In this document: positions 8,041 through 16,559 of the stretch, one piece after another
Position numbering within the stretch: position 1 is the stretch's first letter
How the letters are laid out: the number at the start of each line of letters is the position of its first letter
DNA from: JARRJY01 sp037388705
Lineage (GTDB): Bacteria; Pseudomonadota; Gammaproteobacteria; UBA6429; Thiohalophilaceae
DNA: 32,055 bases
Assembly (NCBI GenBank): GCA_037388705.1
Contig: JARRJY010000039.1
Coordinates: 1-32,055, forward strand
Direction: 5' to 3'
Notes under the pieces: generated by a model
What the model was told of the DNA's origin: nothing
The model's input: the letters and a program-made list of their open reading frames with translations, nothing else
Database searches by the model: none
Made by a program: the position numbers and the translations under genes

Positions 8041-10638
8041 TTAAGCGGCAGATGCCTTGCGTTCAGATTTGCTGAATGCCAGCTTCTGATCGCTGACGTC
8101 GATCTTGATCACATCACCCGCGGTAAACTCACCGGAAAGGATGGCCTGGGCCAGTGGGTTTTCCACTTCCTGCTGGATTGCACGTTTCAGAGGACGTGCA
8201 CCATATACCGGATCAAAACCGGCTTCACCCAGTTTATCCAGTGCTGCGTCAGTCAGCTCAATATCCATCTGATTGTCGTGTAAACGGTTACGTAAATAAT
8301 CGAACTGAATATTGGCAATTGAGCGGATTTGTTCCTGACCTAACGGATGGAACACGACAGTATCATCAACACGGTTAATAAACTCTGGACGGAAATGCGT
8401 TGCCAGTATTTCCATCACTGCCTGTTTCATGGCTTCATAGTTTTCTTCGCCGGCCATTTCCTGAATACGTTGCGAACCAAGGTTGGATGTCATTACGATG
8501 ACCGTGTTACGGAAATCAACCGTACGCCCCTGGCCATCGGTCAAGCGACCATCATCCAGTACCTGTAACAAAATGTTAAACACATCAGGATGGGCTTTTT
8601 CCACTTCATCTAGCAATATCACGGAATAAGGTTTACGGCGCACTGCTTCTGTCAGGTAGCCACCCTCTTCGTAACCAACATAACCGGGAGGTGCACCAAC
8701 CAGTCGAGCGACGGAATGTTTTTCCATAAACTCGGACATATCAATACGTACCATGGCATCTTCGGTATCAAACAGGAACTCTGCCAGCGCCTTGGTCAGT
8801 TCTGTTTTACCCACACCGGTTGGGCCAAGGAACAGGAATGAACCGTTAGGACGGTTTGGATCTGATAACCCGGCACGTGAGCGACGTATCGCATCTGACA
8901 CGGCTTTCACCGCTTCATCCTGGCCAACCACACGTTTATGTAACGCATCTTCCATGCGCAATAACTTGTCACGCTCACCTTCCAGCATCTTGGAAACAGG
9001 GATACCGGTCCACTTTGAAACCACCTCGGCAATCTCTTCTTCGGTTACCGCGTTACGTAATAACTTGGTTTCCTGCTTTTCAGCCTGCGAGGCCATTTCC
9101 AGTTGTTTTTCCAGCTCCGGGATACGGCCATACTGTAATTCCGACATACGGGTTAAGTCACCGGCACGACGTGCAGCTTCCACTTCCTGGCGAGCACGGT
9201 CCAGTTCTTCCTTGATGTGCTGTGTACCCTGAACAGCGGCTTTTTCCGAATTCCAGATTTCTTCCAGTTCACTGTATTCGCGTTCCAGCTTGTCGATTTC
9301 TTCCTGTAACTTGTTCAAACGTTTACGTGAGGCCTCATCACTTTCCTTGTTCAGTGCTTCGCGTTCGATCTTCAACTGGATCAGTTTACGATCCATTTTA
9401 TCCATTGACTCCGGCTTGGAGTCAATTTCCATGCGAATACGACTGGCAGCTTCATCAACCAGGTCAATGGCCTTATCCGGTAACTGGCGATCGGTAATGT
9501 AACGATGAGATAAGGTCGCGGCAGATACAATGGCCGGATCGGTAATATCGACGCCGTGGTGAACTTCGTATTTTTCTTTCAGGCCACGCAGGATAGCAAT
9601 GGTATCTTCCACTGAAGGCTCATCAATCAAGACTTTCTGGAAACGACGTTCCAGTGCAGCATCTTTTTCAATAAACTGGCGATACTCGTCTAAAGTTGTG
9701 GCGCCAACACAGTGTAGCTCTCCACGCGCCAGTGCGGGTTTTAACATGTTACCCGCATCCATAGCGCCTTCTGCCTTACCGGCTCCCACCATGGTATGAA
9801 TTTCATCGATGAATAAAATGATCTGGCCTTCCTGTTTGGCAAGGTCATTTAGAACAGCTTTTAGCCGTTCTTCAAATTCTCCGCGGAACTTGGCACCAGC
9901 CAGTAATGCACCCATGTCTAAAGACAAAACACGTTTGCCTTTAATTCCTTCAGGTACTTCACCATTAATAATACGTTGTGCCAGGCCTTCGGCAATGGCG
10001 GTTTTACCTACACCAGGCTCACCAATTAATACCGGGTTGTTTTTGGTCCGACGCTGAAGAACCTGTATGGTACGTCGAATTTCATCATCACGACCAATAA
10101 CCGGATCCAGTTTGCCCTGTTCGGCGCGTTCAGTTAAATCAATCGTGTATTTTTCCAGTGCCTGGCGTTGCTCTTCCGCGTTGGGATCATTAATGTTCTG
10201 ACCACCACGAATGTTTTCGATAGCTTTCTCAATGGCAGCTTTGTTTGCCCCTGCATTCTTTAACAGTTCTCCCAGCGTACCTTTATCGTCTACCGCGGCC
10301 AGAACAAAAAGTTCACTGGAAATAAACTGGTCTTTACGTTGCTGCGCAAGTTTGTCTGTGAGGTTTAACAGTCGTGAAAGGTCATTGGATATGTGTACGT
10401 CGCCACTGGCATTTTCTATTTGTGCCAGTTTATCGAGAGCTTCACCCAGCTGTGAACGCAACAGGTTCACGTTAACGCCTGCCTGGGTCAATAAATGATG
10501 AACCGTGCCCCCATCCTGATCGAGTAACGCACTCATCAGGTGAACCGGTTCGATAAACTGATGATCACGGCCAACTGCCAGGCTTTGTGCATCAGCAATC
10601 GCCATCTGGAATTTGCTGGTTAACTTGTCCATTCGCAT
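8041..10638 (-). CDS. clpB: ClpB disaggregase
   Basis: An 865-residue Hsp100 hexameric ATPase that, with DnaK/DnaJ/GrpE, extracts proteins from aggregates in the cytoplasm. Order of domains: Clp N-domain (1-145), first AAA+ domain with Walker A GEPGVGKT (Lys212) and Walker B LFIDE, the long coiled-coil M domain (about 400-525), and second AAA+ domain with GPTGVGKT and ILLDE, then the C-terminal oligomerisation part. The start matches the family N-terminus (MR-D-LTSKFQ-A-ADAQSLA). A sigma32-like promoter lies just upstream and a strong terminator follows. Confidence 0.98.
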   Translation of the reverse strand: MRMDKLTSKFQMAIADAQSLAVGRDHQFIEPVHLMSALLDQDGGTVHHLLTQAGVNVNLLRSQLGEALDKLAQIENASGDVHISNDLSRLLNLTDKLAQQRKDQFISSELFVLAAVDDKGTLGELLKNAGANKAAIEKAIENIRGGQNINDPNAEEQRQALEKYTIDLTERAEQGKLDPVIGRDDEIRRTIQVLQRRTKNNPVLIGEPGVGKTAIAEGLAQRIINGEVPEGIKGKRVLSLDMGALLAGAKFRGEFEERLKAVLNDLAKQEGQIILFIDEIHTMVGAGKAEGAMDAGNMLKPALARGELHCVGATTLDEYRQFIEKDAALERRFQKVLIDEPSVEDTIAILRGLKEKYEVHHGVDITDPAIVSAATLSHRYITDRQLPDKAIDLVDEAASRIRMEIDSKPESMDKMDRKLIQLKIEREALNKESDEASRKRLNKLQEEIDKLEREYSELEEIWNSEKAAVQGTQHIKEELDRARQEVEAARRAGDLTRMSELQYGRIPELEKQLEMASQAEKQETKLLRNAVTEEEIAEVVSKWTGIPVSKMLEGERDKLLRMEDALHKRVVGQDEAVKAVSDAIRRSRAGLSDPNRPNGSFLFLGPTGVGKTELTKALAEFLFDTEDAMVRIDMSEFMEKHSVARLVGAPPGYVGYEEGGYLTEAVRRKPYSVILLDEVEKAHPDVFNILLQVLDDGRLTDGQGRTVDFRNTVIVMTSNLGSQRIQEMAGEENYEAMKQAVMEILATHFRPEFINRVDDTVVFHPLGQEQIRSIANIQFDYLRNRLHDNQMDIELTDAALDKLGEAGFDPVYGARPLKRAIQQEVENPLAQAILSGEFTAGDVIKIDVSDQKLAFSKSERKASAA

Positions 10639-10672
10639 AGCAAAACTCTCATAAAATTGAATACTCTGAGAT

Positions 10673-10700
10673 ATATAAGGATATAAAATCCTGATTCAAG
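10673..10700 (-). promoter_or_regulatory. Sigma32-like heat-shock promoter of clpB
   Basis: On the minus strand CTTGAA (10700-10695) is followed, after 14 bases, by CCTTATAT (10680-10673). This matches the heat-shock sigma consensus (CTTGAA, 13-15 bases, CCCCATnT) at -35 fully and at -10 partly. It sits 35 bp before the clpB start, where the family is known to be heat-shock controlled. Confidence 0.6.
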
Positions 10701-10784
10701 TGATCCAAATCAAATATTTACCCATTAATTCTGCCGGTAACAGAAGGATGCAGGAGCTGGCAAGAACAGGTTAACAGGAGTGCA

Positions 10785-11465
10785 CTATTTGGCTGATTGG
10801 ACTAACAGCCTGGTTAACCTGGCCATGCACTCTTTATCCCCCAGTGAGGCGCAATCGAGTTCAGGATAACTGGTTAACCTTGCCCGGTTAGGCATCAGCA
10901 AAGCAAGAACATTCAGCCCCTCGATCAAGATGCCATCAATTGTCACCGGGTAAACCGGAACACCACTTAACTCGGCCAGCTTTGCAATGCCACCCTTGAG
11001 TCTTTTGGCAGGCTTTCGACGGGTATGAATACCGCCTTCCGGGAACAACGCAACCACCTCGCCATTTTCCAGTGCCTGTAGTGCCGTACGAAAGGCCTTT
11101 TCTACCCTGCCACCACGTTGTACCGGGATGCAACCAACCTTTTTAAACACCCAGTTTAAGCCTATGCGGTCATATTGTTCCTGGGCAATCAAAAACCGTA
11201 CTGGCCTTTTACAGGCAGCGATGACAAGTAAAGGATCAAGACCTGAAATGTGGTTAGCCGCTAACAATGCCGGCCCAGTCTCGGGTAAAGGAACAGGTTG
11301 ATATTGAAAACGATGAAAATACTTTATGAACAACCGCAGAAAGCCATCAAGGAAATTGATCCAGCCATGTCCCCAGTCAACAACATTAGCTCGAAGTGAT
11401 GCCTGCCATAACCAAAGAAGAAAAAATATAATAAGAATAATTATAAGTAGGGTTGTTATATCCAT
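10785..11465 (-). CDS. PlsC-like 1-acyl-glycerol-3-phosphate acyltransferase
   Basis: A 226-residue membrane-associated acyltransferase. An N-terminal membrane helix (residues 4-20) is followed by the catalytic HX4D motif (NHISGLD, His72 and Asp77), the basic substrate region VQRGGR (115-120) and FPEGG (141-145). The family moves an acyl group to lysophosphatidic acid or related acceptors in phospholipid synthesis. It starts 14 bp after the def stop and is co-directional with it, so the pair is probably co-transcribed. The short length and lone position leave the acceptor open; it need not be the main PlsC. Confidence 0.85.
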   Translation of the reverse strand: MDITTLLIIILIIFFLLWLWQASLRANVVDWGHGWINFLDGFLRLFIKYFHRFQYQPVPLPETGPALLAANHISGLDPLLVIAACKRPVRFLIAQEQYDRIGLNWVFKKVGCIPVQRGGRVEKAFRTALQALENGEVVALFPEGGIHTRRKPAKRLKGGIAKLAELSGVPVYPVTIDGILIEGLNVLALLMPNRARLTSYPELDCASLGDKECMARLTRLLVQSAK

Positions 11466-11479
11466 TCACCAGCTACAAT

Positions 11480-11980
11480 CTATTTATAAACCTTTCGCTT
11501 GAACAAATCACTGCGACGACTCACCAGCCTGTCGAGAAATAATAAACCGTCCAGGTGATCCATTTCATGCTGTACCGCGCGTGCTTCAAAACCTTCCATA
11601 TCATGTTCATGCCATTGTTCATTGATATCCTGAAACCTGAGTTTGATTTTTTCAGCACGACTGACATTGCCGGTAAAATCAGGTACAGACATGCAACCTT
11701 CGCGACCTTTCTTCATACCTTGCCAGTCGGTGATCTCGGGATTAATTAATATCAGCTTACCGTGATTGGGCGTATTGGGTTTTTCAGAAACATCGACGAT
11801 AGCAATCCGTTGAAAGCGGCCTACCTGGGGCGCTGCTATCCCAACACCACCAGGCCCTGCTCGCATGGTTTCTTCAAGATCAACGATGAATTGTTTAAGT
11901 TCATCATCGAACTGTTCAACCGGCTCAGATATTTCTTTAAGACGGGGATCGGGATAACAAATAATGTCCAGTTCTGCCAT
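11480..11980 (-). CDS. def: Peptide deformylase
   Basis: A 166-residue metal hydrolase that removes the N-formyl group from new proteins. All three motifs are present: GVGIAAPQ (45-52), EGCMS (94-98, metal ligand Cys96) and QHEMDHLDG (137-145, His138 and His142 as ligands, Glu139 catalytic). Deformylase usually sits beside fmt; here it lies between a GcvR-like gene and an acyltransferase, so it may be a second copy in the genome. Confidence 0.95.
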   Translation of the reverse strand: MAELDIICYPDPRLKEISEPVEQFDDELKQFIVDLEETMRAGPGGVGIAAPQVGRFQRIAIVDVSEKPNTPNHGKLILINPEITDWQGMKKGREGCMSVPDFTGNVSRAEKIKLRFQDINEQWHEHDMEGFEARAVQHEMDHLDGLLFLDRLVSRRSDLFKRKVYK

Positions 11981-11995
11981 TTAAAAATCCGTACT

Positions 11996-12523
11996 TTACC
12001 CAACCATGGTATCGATGGTTTCCATGTGAGCTTCAATCCCCTCGGCGCGTACAATTTCCAGGGCTGATTCGATGGCATCCACACCCTCACTGGCATGTCC
12101 CTCAATCTGCATGATGTAGATAGGCTCGTCTTCACTGCCACCAACATCTGATTCAAGATCAAGAATATGTAATCCCACTTCCGCCAGGGCACCCGTCACC
12201 TTGGAGACAATGCCGGCACGATCCGCACCATATACCGTGACAAGTACATCGGGGATCAAATGCTGATGTAGATGACCTTCTATTGAATCAATATGAAGGT
12301 GTAAACCCATCGATTCAGCGACACCTTCAACAAGTTGCTCTAGGGCATGTTTATTACCCTGGTGCTGCACCATCATCATGATAGTAAAGTTACCACCCAG
12401 TCGTATCATTGATGCTTCACCAAGGTTACAGCCACCATCAAACAACGCGGCTGTCACATGGGCCACAATACCCGGCCTGTCTTTCCCCACCAGGGTCAGC
12501 ATGAACCATTTCTTATCTGACAT
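11996..12523 (-). CDS. GcvR-like protein with two ACT domains
   Basis: A 175-residue protein of two ACT domains (about residues 7-80 and 92-165), each with the small-molecule-binding pattern (GKDRPGIVAHVT and GADRAGIVSKVT). This is the glycine cleavage system repressor family (GcvR), whose E. coli member binds glycine and modulates GcvA. AGGAGG lies about 6 nt before the ATG. It ends 15 bp before def. No gcv gene is in the window, so the regulatory target is unknown. Confidence 0.85.
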   Translation of the reverse strand: MSDKKWFMLTLVGKDRPGIVAHVTAALFDGGCNLGEASMIRLGGNFTIMMMVQHQGNKHALEQLVEGVAESMGLHLHIDSIEGHLHQHLIPDVLVTVYGADRAGIVSKVTGALAEVGLHILDLESDVGGSEDEPIYIMQIEGHASEGVDAIESALEIVRAEGIEAHMETIDTMVG

Positions 12524-12575
12524 GTGAGCCTCCTTATCAACACTGCTTGTTAACTTACAGTGTATTTGTGTCGTT

Positions 12576-13352
12576 TTAATGTAATGTCGAGTGTGCCAGG
12601 TAGATAGTTAATACGCCAAGCAGGATAAGAGCAAACTGCTGTAACGTTGCCGAAATCTGCAGGCGTTTATGTAAACCGGGAATCAAGTCAGCTACCGCGA
12701 TATATATAAAACTGGAAGCAGCTACTGCCAGTATATAAGGCAAGATATCTTGTACACCACCGAGGCTGAAATACGCAATGACCGCACCAACGACAGTTGT
12801 CAGGCTGGCAAGCACATTAAAGAACAGGGCCCGTCCACGGCTGTAACCACTGTTTAACAAAATGGCAAAATCGCCAACTTCCTGCGGTATCTCGTGTGCG
12901 GCAACCGCCAGTGCGGTTACCACACCCAGGTCAAAGTCCGTCATGAATGCTGCCGCTATCAGTACGCCATCGACCAGGTTATGTATACCATCACCGATCA
13001 ACACGAGAGTACCAGCAGCCCTTTCATGGTGATGAGGTTCCGGCGTGTGAACCTCACATTCATGAGAATGGCAATGTCGCCATAGCACCATTTTTTCCAG
13101 CAGGAAAAATGCCAGCACACCTAAAAGAATAGTTAGTCCCAGGTTATGTGCATCCATGTGTTCTGCATCTGCAGCATGAGGAATTAGCGCAAGTAACGCG
13201 GCACTAAGTAAAGCACCAATAGCAAAGCTGATAAGGTGAGGGATTAATACTTCACGCATGGATTTTGGAAAAATCAGGAACACGGAGGCAGCAATAACAC
13301 TCAATGCGCCACCAAGAATACTAAAGACAATAATCCAGGCTAATTCGTTCAT
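12576..13352 (-). CDS. ZIP-family divalent metal transporter
   Basis: A 258-residue inner-membrane transporter with about eight helices. Metal-site motifs of ZIP proteins are present: HNLVDG (His124, Asn125, Asp128) and HEIPQE (His153, Glu154, Glu158). A His/Cys-rich cytoplasmic loop (residues 92-109) is typical of zinc-handling members. The family imports Zn2+ and sometimes Fe2+ or Mn2+. It lies between pgeF and the gcvR-like gene on the same strand. Metal choice cannot be read from sequence alone. Confidence 0.93.
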   Translation of the reverse strand: MNELAWIIVFSILGGALSVIAASVFLIFPKSMREVLIPHLISFAIGALLSAALLALIPHAADAEHMDAHNLGLTILLGVLAFFLLEKMVLWRHCHSHECEVHTPEPHHHERAAGTLVLIGDGIHNLVDGVLIAAAFMTDFDLGVVTALAVAAHEIPQEVGDFAILLNSGYSRGRALFFNVLASLTTVVGAVIAYFSLGGVQDILPYILAVAASSFIYIAVADLIPGLHKRLQISATLQQFALILLGVLTIYLAHSTLH

Positions 13353-13436
13353 TTATTGAAGTTCTTATTTTAAAATTGGGAAAGAGGATAATAACTGATT
13401 CCTGTCCCTGCTGGATAGCCAGATAACGATTAACTG

Positions 13437-14180
13437 TCATTCAAGCCAGATAATGCTGGCCATGCGGCCGGTAATATTGTCCCGCCGGTAGGAAAAATAC
13501 TTATCTGAATCGGTATAGGTACAATGTTCACCACCGAAGATCCGGGTTATTCCGCAAGCCTGTAAACGTTGACGTGCCAGTTGATAGATGTCCATTAGCC
13601 AATGTGAATCATCGGTTTGTATAAATGCGTGCTGCGCCTTTGTATCCTGATGAATAAACGCCTGCCTGACATCACCCCCAACTTCGTAAGCCTGGGGGCC
13701 AATTGCTGGCCCCAGCCATACCATCAGGTTACTGGCAGGCACGGGTAAGGTATTTAATGTCGCTTCAATAATGCCATTGACTAAACCGCGCCAGCCAGCG
13801 TGAATAGCGGCCACACAGGTCGCCTCCATATCTGTAACCAGTAACGGTAAACAATCTGCTGTCAGCACCACGCACGGTTGATGTTTTGCCGTGCTGAACG
13901 AAGCATCTGCCCTGGGAACTTCACCCTTATGGCAGGCTACATCAATCACTATATTACTGTGTACCTGTTCCAGCCAGACCGGTTCATAAGGCAAACCCAG
14001 AAGCTGGCGATTCTTCATGACCCGTTGCGGATCATCACCGACATGCATCGCCAGGTTTAACGAAGTATATCCTCCATCACTAACACCATTATGACGCAGT
14101 GTCGTGCCAGCACGGACACTTTCAGCTGCAGGCCAGTCAGGTACTAGCCAGTCAATATTGGTTGCTGTCAGTTTGTGCAT
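13437..14180 (-). CDS. pgeF: Peptidoglycan editing factor / multicopper polyphenol oxidase-fold protein
   Basis: A 247-residue protein of the YfiH/PgeF (DUF152) family. Conserved metal and catalytic residues are His74 in LEQVH, Cys110 in TADCLPLL and His127 in IHAGWRG. E. coli YfiH keeps wrong amino acids out of cell-wall precursors, and other members act on purine nucleosides. The start overlaps the end of rluD by 29 bp, so the two are co-transcribed and probably coupled. The rluD-pgeF order is conserved in Gammaproteobacteria. Confidence 0.95.
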   Translation of the reverse strand: MHKLTATNIDWLVPDWPAAESVRAGTTLRHNGVSDGGYTSLNLAMHVGDDPQRVMKNRQLLGLPYEPVWLEQVHSNIVIDVACHKGEVPRADASFSTAKHQPCVVLTADCLPLLVTDMEATCVAAIHAGWRGLVNGIIEATLNTLPVPASNLMVWLGPAIGPQAYEVGGDVRQAFIHQDTKAQHAFIQTDDSHWLMDIYQLARQRLQACGITRIFGGEHCTYTDSDKYFSYRRDNITGRMASIIWLE

Positions 14181-15129
14181 TTTCCAGATCTTTAGTTAAA
14201 ACCGTGATTAACTCTGCCATATCCCGTGGTATTTCACGTTGCCACTGTATCCACTCACCACTTGCCGGATGTGTTAACCCCAGTAACGTGGCATGTAGTG
14301 CCTGGCGTTTAAAGCTACGCAACGTTTGAGCCAGTTCTTCACTGCACCCCTTGGGAAGTTTTAATCGTCCGCCATATAGAGGGTCTCCAACTAATGGATG
14401 GTTAATATGGGTCATGTGTACACGTATCTGGTGAGTGCGGCCAGTTTCCAGTTTAACGCGTAATAAGCTATGGGCACGATAACGTTGTTCAACGCGATAA
14501 TGGGTAATTGCAGGTTTTCCGTTGGGTACTACTGCCATACGTTTACGCTGCACAGGATGTCGACCAATGGGTTCGTCGACCGTGCCGCCTGCTGTCAGAA
14601 TGCCATTGACCACTGCGAGATACTCCCTTAAAAAGGCCCGCTCCTGTAATTGTTCAACCAGCTTTTTCTGGGCTTTGAGTGTCCTGGCCACCACCAGCAA
14701 ACCACTGGTATCTTTATCCAGCCGATGGACAATGCCGGCTCTTGGCAAAGCCGCCAGCTGGCTATCATAAAATAATAGTCCATTAAGCAAAGTCCCATCC
14801 TGGTTACCCGCCGCAGGATGAACCACCAGGCCAGCCGGCTTGTGAATTACCAGGATCTGATCGTCTTCATGCACAATATCCAGGGGAATATCCTGTGCCA
14901 GCCAACCGGTTTCACATTCAAGCTGGGGATAAAGTTCCACTTCTTCGCCACCAGCCACCTTGTCCTTGGCACGTAAAAATTCCCCGTTAACCGTGATCTG
15001 ACCGTCTTTTAGCCATTGTTGCAGGCGGGAACGTGAATAATCCGGAAACATCTCTGCCAGCACATGATCCAGGCGTTTACCTGCCCACTCATCCTTTATC
15101 TGGCCTCTTTGCACGGTACTGTCATTCAT
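14152..15129 (-). CDS. rluD: 23S rRNA pseudouridine synthase RluD
   Basis: A 325-residue pseudouridine synthase that modifies U1911, U1915 and U1917 of helix 69 in 23S rRNA. An N-terminal S4 RNA-binding domain (about residues 17-75) is followed by the RsuA/RluA catalytic domain, with HRLDKDTSG at 135-143 and catalytic Asp138. It is divergent from bamD, the usual arrangement in Gammaproteobacteria. Confidence 0.97.
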   Translation of the reverse strand: MNDSTVQRGQIKDEWAGKRLDHVLAEMFPDYSRSRLQQWLKDGQITVNGEFLRAKDKVAGGEEVELYPQLECETGWLAQDIPLDIVHEDDQILVIHKPAGLVVHPAAGNQDGTLLNGLLFYDSQLAALPRAGIVHRLDKDTSGLLVVARTLKAQKKLVEQLQERAFLREYLAVVNGILTAGGTVDEPIGRHPVQRKRMAVVPNGKPAITHYRVEQRYRAHSLLRVKLETGRTHQIRVHMTHINHPLVGDPLYGGRLKLPKGCSEELAQTLRSFKRQALHATLLGLTHPASGEWIQWQREIPRDMAELITVLTKDLENAQTDSNQY

Positions 15130-15287
15130 ACGTTATTTTAAACGACTACTATCTTGTGTGAACCCAGGCCATGTATCTTCATGCCCGGTAGGAGTATACT
15201 GTGTTACTTACCCTATCAGACCCGTGGGTCAGTTGATAGCGAAGGCTAAAACAATTGAATTTAACCAAAATACCCGATGAAGCCATT

Positions 15288-16067
15288 ATGATTCGAAAGC
15301 TGTTGTCTAACCTGATTCTTGCTGTTGTCGTTCTTACCTTACACGGCTGTGCGACAAGTGGTGATGTCGATGATGAAACCGCCAACTATACGGCTGCCGA
15401 ACTTTACCAGGAAGCCAAGGCAAAATTAAATAATGAAGAATATGAAAGCGCCATCCAGCTTTATGAAAAACTGGAATCGCGTTTCCCATATGGACAGTTT
15501 GCGCAGAAGGCACAAATAGAAGTGGCCTATGCATACTACAAATATGACGAGCCAGATTCGGCGATCCTGGCAGCGGATCGTTTTATTAAACTGCATCCAC
15601 AACACCCTAATGTTGACTATGCTTACTATCTCAAAGGACTGTCCAGATTTAAAAGTGAAAGGTCATTTCTTGATCGCTGGTTTGACCAGGACATTTCCGA
15701 ACGGGATCCTTCCCAGGCAAGAAAAGCCTTTGAATACTTTTCAGAGCTGGTCAACAAGTTTCCGAAAAGTCGCTACACACCAGACGCCATCAAGCGCATG
15801 TATTTACTTCGTGATACCCTGGCCAAATATGAAGTTCACGTAGCACGTTACTATATGAATCGTGGTGCCTACTTGTCGGCCGCAAACCGCGCAAAATACG
15901 TGGTAGAAAATTACCAGAAGACGCCAGCCATTGCCGATGCCCTGGCTACCATGGTGAAAGCCTACCGAAAACTGGGAATGAATAAACTGGCTGATGATGC
16001 CCTGCGGATTTTAAAGCTAAACCACCCGCAACACCCGGCAACACTGGAGTTACTGAAAAACTCTTAA
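15288..16067 (+). CDS. bamD: BamD, outer-membrane protein assembly lipoprotein
   Basis: A 259-residue lipoprotein of the BAM complex that helps BamA insert beta-barrels in the outer membrane. The signal peptide ends in the lipobox LHGC (Cys21), followed by TPR-like repeats (AAELYQEAKAKL.. and onward). The frame is open back to a TTG at 15255, but the ATG at 15288 gives a normal lipoprotein leader and is preferred; its ribosome site is weak. The 158 bp between it and rluD hold the divergent promoters; TATACT at 15195-15200 is a possible -10 without a clear -35. Confidence 0.95.
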   Translation: MIRKLLSNLILAVVVLTLHGCATSGDVDDETANYTAAELYQEAKAKLNNEEYESAIQLYEKLESRFPYGQFAQKAQIEVAYAYYKYDEPDSAILAADRFIKLHPQHPNVDYAYYLKGLSRFKSERSFLDRWFDQDISERDPSQARKAFEYFSELVNKFPKSRYTPDAIKRMYLLRDTLAKYEVHVARYYMNRGAYLSAANRAKYVVENYQKTPAIADALATMVKAYRKLGMNKLADDALRILKLNHPQHPATLELLKNS

Positions 16068-16146
16068 GGTTTAGGCCAAACAAAGAGTCTGGCAGGAGCT
16101 GACCCCAGTACAAAAACAGAATCAGTCCCCCGATGAGCCTCTACGT

Positions 16147-16485
16147 TTAGATGGCTTCATCCCCTTCTTCGCCAGTACGAATACGAATAACTCGCTGGAC
16201 ATCACTTACAAAAATTTTGCCATCACCAATCTTGCCTGTACGTGCGGCACTGGTAATTGCTTCAATACATTGATCTAACAAATCAGCGCTGATCACAACT
16301 TCAATTTTTACCTTGGGCAGAAAATCAATGACGTATTCTGCGCCACGATAAAGTTCAGTATGTCCTTTCTGGCGGCCAAAACCCTTCACCTCGGAAGCAG
16401 TCATTCCTGTTACGTTAATTTCAGATAGGGCTTCCCGCACGTCATCCAGTTTGAAAGGCTTAATAATCGCTTCTATTTTTTTCAT
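16147..16485 (-). CDS. glnB: Nitrogen regulatory protein PII
   Basis: A 112-residue PII signal protein that senses 2-oxoglutarate, ATP/ADP and glutamine status. The T-loop contains the uridylylation site Tyr51 (RGAEYVIDF), with Asp54 as in GlnB rather than GlnK, and the C-terminal signature TGKIGDGKIFV is present. No amtB follows, which also favours glnB. It lies 74 bp downstream of nadE on the same strand, a pairing seen with glutamine-dependent NadE enzymes known in some bacteria to be PII partners; an interaction here is inference. An 8-bp inverted repeat lies upstream. Confidence 0.95.
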   Translation of the reverse strand: MKKIEAIIKPFKLDDVREALSEINVTGMTASEVKGFGRQKGHTELYRGAEYVIDFLPKVKIEVVISADLLDQCIEAITSAARTGKIGDGKIFVSDVQRVIRIRTGEEGDEAI

Positions 16486-16503
16486 AATTATTCCCGATTT
16501 CTA

Positions 16504-16552
16504 CACGGTATTATTGTTATCAATTAAAGATCGAATAGCCAACTATACCGTG
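16504..16552. repeat. Inverted repeat upstream of glnB
   Basis: CACGGTAT (16504-16511) is repeated in inverted form as ATACCGTG (16545-16552), with 33 bases between, filling most of the nadE-glnB gap. It may be a spaced operator or part of an RNA structure. No sigma54 promoter consensus was seen here. Confidence 0.35.
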
Positions 16553-16559
16553 AAAATTT

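Noticed and set aside
15179..15385. Small minus-strand frame in the rluD-bamD gap
   Set aside because: It runs into the bamD leader antisense and shows no protein-like features; the region is a divergent promoter.
16068..16146. REP-like sequence between bamD and glnB
   Set aside because: Short CTGACCCC and CAGTCCCC pieces recall REP elements, but no stable palindrome or second copy could be shown.
16486..16559. Sigma54 promoter for glnB
   Set aside because: No TGGCAC-N5-TTGC pattern is present in the gap.
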